36,916 bases of DNA, from contig JAUQYY010000036.1 of the NCBI GenBank assembly GCA_030587505.1, positions 1 to 36,916 on the forward strand, given 5' to 3'. The stretch's first letter is position 1. Each line of letters opens with the position of its first letter. Position numbers and translations under genes: made by a program. The DNA comes from Candidatus Sigynarchaeota archaeon. GTDB lineage: Archaea; Asgardarchaeota; Lokiarchaeia; Sigyniarchaeales; Sigyniarchaeaceae. The notes beneath the pieces are model-generated. The model had not been told where the DNA came from and made no database searches. It worked only from the letters and a program-made list of their open reading frames with translations. Shown piece after piece: positions 24,307-32,016 of the stretch.

Positions 24307-24551
24307 CATCAATATCTAATAAATAAAAGTCTCACTAGTTGTTTTCAAAAAACGATGCGATAAAGCGTAATACTTTAAAGCAACAAATGAGATAATCTCC
24401 GAAACCCAACCTGAATTTTTAACACAACCCTTCACACCCTCAACATCTCTCCACAACCACAAGAACAAAAGCTTCCCAAAAGGTGCCTAAAAAAGCTAGG
24501 AGAAAAACAATACGAAAAGAAAAATCATCCCAAAAAATTGGAGGAAGTGCC

Positions 24552-25109
24552 TTGACAGATATAATTAAAATTCGCTTTCACGGCCGCGGAGGACAGGGTG
24601 TCGTAACCGCCAGTAGACTTGTCGCAGAGGCCGCCCTGAAGGAGGGAAAAAACGTTCAGAGTTTTCCGACGTTTGGCGCTGAGAGAAAAGGCGCTCCGAT
24701 AAAGGCATTCACCAAGATAAGCGATAAACCGATACTCAGCAGGTCACAAATCTACGATCCCGATATCGTAGTCGTACTAGACCCAACCATACTAAAGGTC
24801 GAAAAAATCACAGAAGGATTAAAGCCAGACGGTATCATAATCGTAAACATAGACAAAACACCAGAGCAATTGAAATCGGAACTAAACGTGAATAACAAGA
24901 TTGCAACAGTTGACGCGACGAAAATCGCGATAGAAATCCTCGGGGTCCCAATAACCAACACCCCAATCCTCGGGGCGCTCGCAAAAACAACAGAACTTGT
25001 ACACCTAGACTCCATTATCGAGGTAACCAAAGAACGATTCAAACAAGGCTTAGCAGAGAAAAACGTAAACGCGATAAAAAGAGCATATGAGGAGGTAAGG
25101 ATGAGTTGA
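24552..25109 (+). CDS. porG: Pyruvate-type 2-oxoacid:ferredoxin oxidoreductase, gamma subunit
   Basis: The gamma subunit of a CoA-acylating, ferredoxin-dependent oxidoreductase, about 185 residues. Family marks are IRFHGRGGQGVVTASRLVAEAA, FPTFGAERKGAPIKAF and DPDIVVVLDPTI. TTG 24552 has GGAGGAAG upstream and matches the family start; the frame also opens at GTG 24483 with a Lys/Arg-rich stretch unlike homologues. First gene of a compact gamma-delta-alpha-beta operon, overlapping delta. Confidence 0.93.
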   Translation: MTDIIKIRFHGRGGQGVVTASRLVAEAALKEGKNVQSFPTFGAERKGAPIKAFTKISDKPILSRSQIYDPDIVVVLDPTILKVEKITEGLKPDGIIIVNIDKTPEQLKSELNVNNKIATVDATKIAIEILGVPITNTPILGALAKTTELVHLDSIIEVTKERFKQGLAEKNVNAIKRAYEEVRMS

Positions 25110-25396
25110 GTGAACCCAAAAACAAACTCTCAGCCTGGAACGAAGTCCCCTTCGGAGGCTACATCCTAACGCCGGGAAACGCCAGAGAATACAGAACAGG
25201 CGACTGGAGAGAAGGAAAAAAACCAGTACTACGAAAAGACAAGTGCAACAACTGCCTCCTATGCTGGATTTTCTGCCCCGAAGGCGCCATAGAACGAGAA
25301 GAAAACAGCGTCAAAATCAACTACTATTACTGTAAGGGCTGCGGAATATGCAGCGTCGAATGCCCCGTGAAAGCAATAGAAATGGAGGAAGAATAA
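25106..25396 (+). CDS. porD: 2-oxoacid:ferredoxin oxidoreductase, delta (ferredoxin) subunit
   Basis: A 96-residue protein with two 4Fe-4S motifs of the bacterial ferredoxin type: CNNCLLCWIFCPEGA and CKGCGICSVECPVKA. It passes electrons from the catalytic core to ferredoxin. The TTG start overlaps the gamma stop (TTGA), with GGAGG about 10 nt upstream, which suggests translational coupling. Confidence 0.95.
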   Translation: MSEPKNKLSAWNEVPFGGYILTPGNAREYRTGDWREGKKPVLRKDKCNNCLLCWIFCPEGAIEREENSVKINYYYCKGCGICSVECPVKAIEMEEE

Positions 25397-26593
25397 ATGG
25401 GAAAAATCGTTGCGTTAACCGGAAACGAAGCGGTAGCCCACGCCGTAAAACAGTGCAGACCCGACGTAATCGCTATGTACCCCATCACCCCCCAAACACA
25501 AATCGTTGAGGAACTATCACAGTTTCATGCTAACGGCGAGATCGACGCGGAGCTCATCCCCGCAGAATCCGAACACTCAGCAATGTCAGCATGCATCGGC
25601 GCCTCCCTGACCGGAGCCAGAGTATTCACCGCCTCCGCCTCCCAGGGAATCGCGCTGATGTATGAAATGCTATTCGTCGCCTCATCTTTCAGGCTACCAA
25701 TAGTCATGGCCGTATCCAACAGAGCGCTAAACAGCCCCCTAAACATATGGAACGATATGAGCGACACCATGGGCGTCCGAGACTGCGGCTGGATCCAAAT
25801 CTACAACCAAAACGTCCAAGAATCCTACCACACAATCATCCAAGCATTCAAAATAGCAGAAGACAAAGAAGTACAACTACCCGTAATGTCATGCCACGAC
25901 GGCTTCGTCATAAGCCACGCAACCGAAGGCCTACAACTCCTAGAACAAAAAGAAATCGACGGCTTCCTACCCCCTCGAGAAGCGATACACCCAATAGACG
26001 TCAAAAACCCCATCACCGTCGGATGCGTAGGAATACCCGAATACTACCCAGAAATCAAAGTCCAACAAGAAGTAGCCACACAAAACTCCCTAAAAATCAT
26101 CAAAAAAGTCTTCCAAGACTTCAACAGCAGATTCGGCACAAACTACAGCGTTCTCTCCCCCCACGAAATGGACGACGCCGAAGTCGCATTACTAGCCATA
26201 GGCTCACTGGCTGGAACCGCCAAAGAAGCCGTCGACAAAATGAGAAAAGAAGGAAAAAAAGTGGGCATCGTAGCACTCCGCGTCTTCCGCCCCTTCCCCC
26301 ACAAAGAACTATGCGACTCTCTCAAAAACGTAAAAGCCGTCGGCGTCATAGACCGCAACATCAGCTTCGGATCCATGGGTGGAGCACTCAGCATGGAAGT
26401 AAGAGCAGCACTATACGAACTCAAAAACAGACCACACGTAATGAGCTTCCCCACAGGCCTAGGCGGACGAGACACACGACCCGAACACTTCGAAAAAGTC
26501 ACAGAAATCCTCCTCGAAGTCGCCCAAAAAGACAGCATTGAAGAAAACTACAAAGTTGTGGGCTGCAGAGGCCCAGGATGCATAGAAGTATAA
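25397..26593 (+). CDS. porA: 2-oxoacid:ferredoxin oxidoreductase, alpha subunit
   Basis: A 398-residue alpha subunit with the conserved start VALTGNEAVAHAVKQ, MYPITPQTQIVEELS near 30, ESEHSAMSACIGASLTGARVFTASASQG and SNRALNSPLNIWNDMSD. The C-terminal domain II has RVFRPFP and GVIDRNISFGSMGG. The gene is intact, in contrast to its paralogue at 30659-31869, whose equivalent YPITPQT codons are split by an intron. It overlaps the upstream region of the beta gene. Confidence 0.95.
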   Translation: MGKIVALTGNEAVAHAVKQCRPDVIAMYPITPQTQIVEELSQFHANGEIDAELIPAESEHSAMSACIGASLTGARVFTASASQGIALMYEMLFVASSFRLPIVMAVSNRALNSPLNIWNDMSDTMGVRDCGWIQIYNQNVQESYHTIIQAFKIAEDKEVQLPVMSCHDGFVISHATEGLQLLEQKEIDGFLPPREAIHPIDVKNPITVGCVGIPEYYPEIKVQQEVATQNSLKIIKKVFQDFNSRFGTNYSVLSPHEMDDAEVALLAIGSLAGTAKEAVDKMRKEGKKVGIVALRVFRPFPHKELCDSLKNVKAVGVIDRNISFGSMGGALSMEVRAALYELKNRPHVMSFPTGLGGRDTRPEHFEKVTEILLEVAQKDSIEENYKVVGCRGPGCIEV

Positions 26594-26607
26594 AGGAAGT
26601 GAAAAAC

Positions 26608-27540
26608 ATGTCCCTCAAAAGTCTACCCACACAAGAATACTTCACTCAAGGACACAGACTATGCTCCGGCTGCGGCGCCGCAGTAACACTAAGACAAATA
26701 TTCGCCGCCCTCGACAAACCCCCAATAATAGTCAACGCCACCAGCTGCGTCGAAGTATCCACCACCCCCTACCCCTACACCGCATGGACAGTCCCCTGGA
26801 TACACCCCGCATTCGAATGCACCGCCGCAACCGCCTCCGGCATAGAAGCAGGACTCAAAGCACTCCAGAGAAAAGGCCGAAGCCCCAAAACCGACAACCC
26901 AATCATAGCCATCGCAGGAGACGGCGGCACCTACGACATCGGACTACAAGCACTATCCGGAGCACTAGAAAGAGGACACAACTTCACCTACATCTGCTAC
27001 AACAATTCCGCCTACATGAACACCGGTATTCAAAGAAGCGGAGCCACCCCAAAGTTCGGATGGACGACAACCAGCGCCGTGGGCAAAAAGATTCCGGGCA
27101 AAGTTGAATTCCCGAAGGACATTATGAAAATTGTGGTTGCGCACGAGATTCCATACGCGGCCACCGCGAGTCCAGCCTACCCAATGGACCTAATAAGAAA
27201 GGTACGAAAAGCGATTACCGTTGAAGGACCATCATTCATAGTGGTTTTGGCTCCGTGCCCCCGAGGTTGGAGGACCGAATCTTCCCTAACCATCGAAATC
27301 GCCCGGCTCTCGGTGCTTACCCGCTACTGGCCGCTCTACGAGGTGGAAAACGGAAGGTACAAAATAACAAAGAAAGTCGTTAAAAAAAGACCGGTGGAAG
27401 AGTACTTGAAGCACCAAGGAAGGTTCAGGCACCTCTTTAGACCAGAGCGTCGAGATGATTTAATAAAGGAGATCCAAGATTACGTAGACAAAAAATGGCA
27501 TGAACTCCTCGTTTTGGAAGAAGCGACATCAAAACTTTAA
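26608..27540 (+). CDS. porB: 2-oxoacid:ferredoxin oxidoreductase, beta (TPP-binding) subunit
   Basis: The 310-residue thiamine-pyrophosphate subunit. CSGCGAAVTLRQI near 24 supplies cluster-ligand cysteines and GDGGTYDIGLQALSGALERG near 105 is the TPP/Mg motif. YNNSAYMNTGIQRSG and LAPCPRGWRTE follow. ATG 26608 is preceded by AAGGAAGTG; the frame also opens at 26578 inside porA. Codons end almost only in A or C up to about 27050, then become balanced, an abrupt change within the gene. Confidence 0.95.
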   Translation: MSLKSLPTQEYFTQGHRLCSGCGAAVTLRQIFAALDKPPIIVNATSCVEVSTTPYPYTAWTVPWIHPAFECTAATASGIEAGLKALQRKGRSPKTDNPIIAIAGDGGTYDIGLQALSGALERGHNFTYICYNNSAYMNTGIQRSGATPKFGWTTTSAVGKKIPGKVEFPKDIMKIVVAHEIPYAATASPAYPMDLIRKVRKAITVEGPSFIVVLAPCPRGWRTESSLTIEIARLSVLTRYWPLYEVENGRYKITKKVVKKRPVEEYLKHQGRFRHLFRPERRDDLIKEIQDYVDKKWHELLVLEEATSKL

Positions 27541-27749
27541 CCGGCGTCTCCATGTACGGACCAGAGATGTCAACCATCCGGTGACCTGCAACCTAAACTC
27601 GAAAAAGAAGTACCGAGAACTTCCTATAAGTTCCCCCTTATTACTTTTTCCTGAATTCACTTAGCAGATACAGGTAGAGTATGCTTCCTCGGTTAGAATT
27701 GTAGAAATTAAAAAAGGGATGGATCCGAGTACCTCTTGCTTGGTCTACT

Positions 27750-28022
27750 TTACCTACTGAGCGTAATCTCTATGGCGGAAACGTTCGCCGTGTCTCCTTC
27801 TGACGTGTTGATTGTCTCTGTGCCTATCTTGATGTCCTTGACTTTGAGGTCGTTCATAAACCTAGTTCGCAGGATTTCGGCAACATCGACCGCTCTGCTG
27901 ATGGACCTTCCTCGTGCTTTTAGTACGATCTCATCAGCGCCGCTGTTTAACTGCGTAACACACGCCAAAACATAGCTCATAACGCTCTTACGGCCAATAA
28001 AAATTGTGTTTTCATCTGACAA
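27750..28022 (-). CDS. albA: Alba DNA/RNA-binding chromatin protein
   Basis: A 90-residue Alba-family protein that coats DNA and [24 protein letters not shown] and [20 protein letters not shown] are the family core, with the conserved Lys of [10 protein letters not shown] near residue 12. TTG 28022 has AGAGGTGA 6 nt upstream. It stands alone between the two oxidoreductase loci, near the midpoint where the strand composition flips from A+C-rich to G+T-rich. Confidence 0.95.
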   Translation of the reverse strand: MSDENTIFIGRKSVMSYVLACVTQLNSGADEIVLKARGRSISRAVDVAEILRTRFMNDLKVKDIKIGTETINTSEGDTANVSAIEITLSR

Positions 28023-28189
28023 TACGGTTCACCTCTGGCACCCTTCTTTTAGGGGTTAGCGACTCGGCAGCAGACTTGCCGTTCAACCGTTATGGACACT
28101 AAAATTTCATGTAGACCGTATTAATAAAGATACCCCCAGAAAATTGTTTGAAAGTTTGAAGGTGTTCCTAGTGCTCAGCGTCTCTCAGG

Positions 28190-29098
28190 TTAGTATAAGG
28201 GACACCCTTCCTCCAGCTTCTTATACCTTTCCCACTCTCTGTCTACCCACCGCTGAAGCTCTTGAATCTCCTCCTTGATTTTACTGAATCTGCCCTGAAG
28301 TTCTAGGTACTCCCTGATAGGTTTTCTTTTCGACGGATCCAGAAGTCGTTTGCTGGGCGCGCTCAACTTAAACTCCCCATTCTCGATTTCGTACAAAACC
28401 CACATTCCCGTCTGCACCGCCAATTTACCGATTTCCACCGTTAACTCTGTGTCAAAACGCCACCCTGGAGGACACGGCGCCAGAATATGAATGTACTTCG
28501 TACCCTCAATACTCTTGGCCTTCTTCACCTTCTCATAAAGGTCCTTTGAATAACTAGGCACTGCGGTGGCAACGTAGGGGATTCCGTGAGCTGCCATGAT
28601 CATAGGAACGTTCTTCTTGTTCTGCTTTTTACCAAAGGGCGTCGTAGTTGTCCAAGCACCTAAAGGAGTAGAACCGCTTCTTTGAGTACCCGTGTTCATG
28701 TAAGCTTCGTTGTCATAGCAGATGTAGATGAAGTTGGTGCCTCTTTCGGCTGCTCCTGAGAGTGCTTGGATTCCGATGTCTACTGTGCCGCCGTCTCCTG
28801 CCCATGTTACTACGTTGATGTCTTTTCTGTGTAGGTATTCTAATGCGGCTGCGATTCCGGATGCGACGGATCCGCCGGCGGCGAATGCCATGTCGAAGTA
28901 GGTGACGCCTGCGGCTGAGCGGGGCCACCACCCGCAGTAGACGTTGGCGCAGGATGCGGGTACTACCATTACGGTTTTTTTTCCTAGGGCTTTTAGGACC
29001 CATCTTAGGGCGAGTGTTGATCCGCATCCTTGGCATGCAGAGTTGCCGGGTAGCCAGAGTTCTTCCGGGGCTTCGGAGTATAGTGCTTTTATTGCCAT
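28190..29098 (-). CDS. porB: Second 2-oxoacid:ferredoxin oxidoreductase, beta subunit
   Basis: A 302-residue paralogue of the beta subunit with CQGCGSTLALRWVLKALG near 22, GDGGTVDIGIQALSGAAERG near 105, YDNEAYMNTGTQRSG and LAPCPPGWRFD. It is divergent from the gamma-delta fusion and alpha genes of the same set, 630 bp away. Coding-strand composition changes near 28690, at almost the same codons as in its paralogue. TPP and cluster ligands are intact. Confidence 0.94.
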   Translation of the reverse strand: MAIKALYSEAPEELWLPGNSACQGCGSTLALRWVLKALGKKTVMVVPASCANVYCGWWPRSAAGVTYFDMAFAAGGSVASGIAAALEYLHRKDINVVTWAGDGGTVDIGIQALSGAAERGTNFIYICYDNEAYMNTGTQRSGSTPLGAWTTTTPFGKKQNKKNVPMIMAAHGIPYVATAVPSYSKDLYEKVKKAKSIEGTKYIHILAPCPPGWRFDTELTVEIGKLAVQTGMWVLYEIENGEFKLSAPSKRLLDPSKRKPIREYLELQGRFSKIKEEIQELQRWVDREWERYKKLEEGCPLY

Positions 29099-29728
29099 TT
29101 TCTGATTCCCTTTCTCTTTGATTCTTTGGATTAATTAAACAGAAAAGTACCCCTTTAAAAAGTTAGTGTGTAATAACGGTTGCATACTTTTTCCGGGTGT
29201 TGTGGAGGGCACCGAAATTCTGTTGGCTTCGGTCTGGTCGTGATTTTTGTGTGCAGATAAAGACCGTTTGTTCCTGTGGGTGGGTTTCGTTGAGTTTCCT
29301 TGTGTTGTGTGTACTTCTGGGGGTTGTGCCGCTATTTTTAGGGATTTTGTGTTTTGGGTGTTTTTGTGGGGTTTGAGCGGTGGTGCGGTCTGTTGGTTTG
29401 GTAACCGTTGCGTAGGTTAGACTTGGCTTCTTTGGGGGTCTGCTTCTCGTCTTTTTAATTGTTCTGCATACTTTTTCTACTTTCTATTTTTCCTGGTTTT
29501 TCTTCTTACCGCTGGTTGGTAGGGTTTAGTGTTCCTCGGGTGGTGTTTCTCGTTTGTGCTTGTTTACTGTCTGGGTGTCTTGCGTAAATTTTAAGTTTGG
29601 AGGATGTTTTTTCTTCCCATTCTAGTCAAATTTTATTACCCAAAACTGTTTTAAGCACGGAATTATGTAAACCTAGTAAACTTATACTTTCGTTGATGGG
29701 AACACTTGCTTTGGAGGTACATAGGTAA
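29099..29728. other. 630-bp G+T-rich intergenic region between divergent oxidoreductase genes
   Basis: No reading frame of convincing length or composition lies here on either strand. The plus strand is strongly G+T-rich (29190-29580). The 13-mer TGCATACTTTTTC occurs twice (29181 and 29465). The region must contain the promoters for the beta gene leftward and the gamma-delta gene rightward; GGAGG at about 29714 serves the latter. It could hold an untranslated RNA or a decayed gene, but I cannot show either. Confidence 0.5.
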
Positions 29729-30655
29729 ATGCCGGCTCAGGTGTATGAGACTCGATGGCATGGTCGCGGCGGTATGGGTACGGTTACGGCGGCCCGGATC
29801 TTAGCTGAGGCTGCGTTCCATGAAGGATTTAGAGGAGTTCAGACGATACCTTTTTTCGGTGCGGAGCGTCGCGGTGCTCCTGTTGCGGCTTATACGCGTT
29901 TTTCGAAGGAGCCTATTCGAATTCACTCTAATGTGTATACTCCTGATATAGTGGTTGTTGTTGATCCCACACTGTTTGAGTCTGGTATGGTTAATATTAC
30001 TGGTGGTTTGAAGGCGGGAGGAATTCTTATTATTAACGCTCCGGAGAACTCTGAGATACTTAGTGAGGTTGGGAAGCTTCCCAAGGGCGCTAAGGTTTTT
30101 ACGGTGGATGCTACTTCTATTTCTATTAAGCTTGGTTTGGAGGTAGCAGGGTTAGCGCTTTCCGCTACGCCTATGCTGGGGGCTTTCGCGAAGGCTACTG
30201 GTTTGATTAGTTTGGACTCTATGTTGGAGGCGCTTGGTGAACGGTTTACGGGTGGGTCTGGTGAGAAGAATCTCAAAGCTGTTGAAATGGCGTATGAGGA
30301 GACGAAGGAATGTATTGTGCCTAATGAGCAGTACATCGATGGTAGTATGCCTGTTTCTAGGCGTGAGCGGGTGTCCCAGTTTCACAGTTGGCGGGATTTG
30401 ACGCCGATTCCCATTTCTAAGCCTTCGAAGGCGAGTATGGGGATTACTGGTGAGTGGCGGGTGTTTAGACCGGTTTATGACCGGGAGACCTGTAATAGGT
30501 GTCTGTCTTGTTGGATGTTTTGTCCTGAATCTGCGATGAGTGTGGATGAGGATGGGTATCCTGTGATTGATTATACTTATTGTAAGGGTTGTGGAGTTTG
30601 TGTGGCTGTGTGTCCTAGAAAGAGTATGCGTTTAGTAAGGGAAAAGGAGGAGTAG
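29729..30655 (+). CDS. 2-oxoacid:ferredoxin oxidoreductase, fused gamma-delta subunit
   Basis: A 308-residue fusion. Residues 1-200 are the gamma domain (TRWHGRGGMGTVTAARILAEAA, IPFFGAERRGAPVAAY). Residues ~245-308 are the delta ferredoxin domain with two 4Fe-4S motifs (CNRCLSCWMFCPESA, CKGCGVCVAVCPRKS). The first oxidoreductase in this window has these as separate overlapping genes. GGAGG precedes the ATG. It ends 3 bp before the alpha gene. Confidence 0.94.
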   Translation: MPAQVYETRWHGRGGMGTVTAARILAEAAFHEGFRGVQTIPFFGAERRGAPVAAYTRFSKEPIRIHSNVYTPDIVVVVDPTLFESGMVNITGGLKAGGILIINAPENSEILSEVGKLPKGAKVFTVDATSISIKLGLEVAGLALSATPMLGAFAKATGLISLDSMLEALGERFTGGSGEKNLKAVEMAYEETKECIVPNEQYIDGSMPVSRRERVSQFHSWRDLTPIPISKPSKASMGITGEWRVFRPVYDRETCNRCLSCWMFCPESAMSVDEDGYPVIDYTYCKGCGVCVAVCPRKSMRLVREKEE

Positions 30656-30658
30656 TGC

Positions 30659-31869
30659 ATGGCGAAGGTTATAATAACGACTGGAAACTATGCTGCGGCG
30701 CACGCGGCTAAACTGGCGAGGCCTGCGGTGATAGCGGCTTATCCAAACTGAGCAAGTTTTCTTGCGCGGGGATAATAACGCCGCAGACGGGTATTGTGGA
30801 GAAATTATCCGATTTTGTTGATAGCGGCGAACTGAATGCTAAGTTCGTGCGTGTCGAGTCTGAACACTCTGCTATGGCCGCTTGCATTGGTGCGTCTCTT
30901 ACTGGCGTAAGAACTTTTACTGCTACTTCGGCCCATGGTTTAGCCCTTATGCACGAGATGGTGCACTGGGCGGCGTCCTCCCGGCTTCCTATTGTTATGG
31001 CTGTGGTTAACCGGGCTCTGGGGCCGCCTTGGAATATTTGGGCGGATCACACTGATTCGATTTCTCAGAGAGACACGGGTTGGGTGCAAATCTACTGCGC
31101 GAATCATCAGGATGCTTTTGATTCGATTATACAGGCATTCAAAATAGCGGAGGACCCTGATGTTCTTCTGCCCGTTATGGTGTGTTACGAAGGGTTTACT
31201 ATCAGTCACACCTCTCAGCCGGTTGAGATTCCCGAACAGGAGGAGGTTGACGCTTTCCTCCCTCCGTATAACCCACCTCATATACGTGTGGACGTGGACC
31301 ATCCTATCACTCACGGGAATCTGCAGAATCCTGACGACTGGTTTTACGAATTTAAGTATCTTATACATTTAGCTCAGGAAAACGCTAAAAGGAAAATCGT
31401 AGAGGTCGCTTCTGAGTTTGAAAAGAGGTTCGGTAGGTATCATGGTGCCTTGGTAGAGGAGTATAGGTGCGAAGATGCGGATGCTGTCCTTTTCTGTATG
31501 GGCTCTCTTGCCGATCAGGCTATGGTTGCTGTGGATGAGTTAAGAGAGGAGGGCTACAGAGCAGGCTCGGTTAAGTTGAGAGCATTCAGGCCCTTCCCTG
31601 AGGAAGAGATATGTAGAATTGCCCGCCGAGTCAAGGCCATCGCCGTTATAGATAGAAATCTTTCCGCTGGGAAAGGCGGCGCGTCGGCTTCTGAAATTAA
31701 AGCTGCCCTGTACACCGAAGAGAAACGTCCTCCGGTACTAGAATTCATAGCCGGTCTAGGGGGCCGGGATGTTACGGTACAAGACCAGAAGGATGCGCTG
31801 AAAAAAGCCTTTGAAGTCATTGAGACCGGAGAAATCGTAAAAGAGATAGGATGGATCGGCAGAAAATAG
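30659..31869 (+). CDS. porA: Second 2-oxoacid:ferredoxin oxidoreductase, alpha subunit, interrupted by a 29-nt BHB intron
   Basis: Exon 1 (30659-30746) reads MAKVIITTGNYAAAHAAK and continues to VIAAYP. The frame then hits TGA at 30749. Exon 2 (30776-31869) continues as ITPQTGIVEKLSDFV and carries ESEHSAMAACIGASLTG, NRALGPPWNIW, RAFRPFP and AVIDRNLS. Splicing gives a full-length 393-residue protein in which the AYPITPQTG motif is perfect. AAGGAGGAG lies before ATG 30659. The interrupting 29 nt is not a multiple of three and folds as a bulge-helix-bulge (30747-30775). Initiation downstream would lose the conserved N-terminus. Confidence 0.92.
30747..30775 (+). other. BHB intron in the second porA mRNA (29 nt)
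   Basis: The central helix is ATCC (30741-30744) with GGAT (30770-30773). The bulges are AA|A (30745-30747) and AA|T (30774-30776). The inner helix is CTG-A-GCAAG with CTTGC-G-CGG, one A-G mismatch and a TTTT loop. The outer helix is GCGGC-TT (30734-30740) with AA-C-GCCGC (30777-30784), one bulged C. Cutting after the second bulge base on both sides removes 29 nt and restores TAT-CCA-ATA-ACG (Y-P-I-T). Confidence 0.88.
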
Positions 31870-32016
31870 CGCCGTATCCCTCTTCTCGTACCCTCTCTCA
31901 ACTGCCGCGGACACTTGGAACCGAGTCGAGGAGTTTTACCCTCCCAGAAATTGCCCTCCACTTTTACCTGTTTGAACTTCAGTAAGGATTGTTGATTCCT
32001 TTTACGTCTAAAAATC

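Noticed and set aside
25747-26541. 264-codon Arg/Pro-rich frame inside porA
   Set aside because: A shadow frame produced by the A+C-rich strand; porA in the other frame is unmistakable.
30659-31869. Second porA as a pseudogene or N-terminally truncated gene
   Set aside because: The interruption matches a BHB intron to the nucleotide and the rest of the gene is intact with all conserved motifs.
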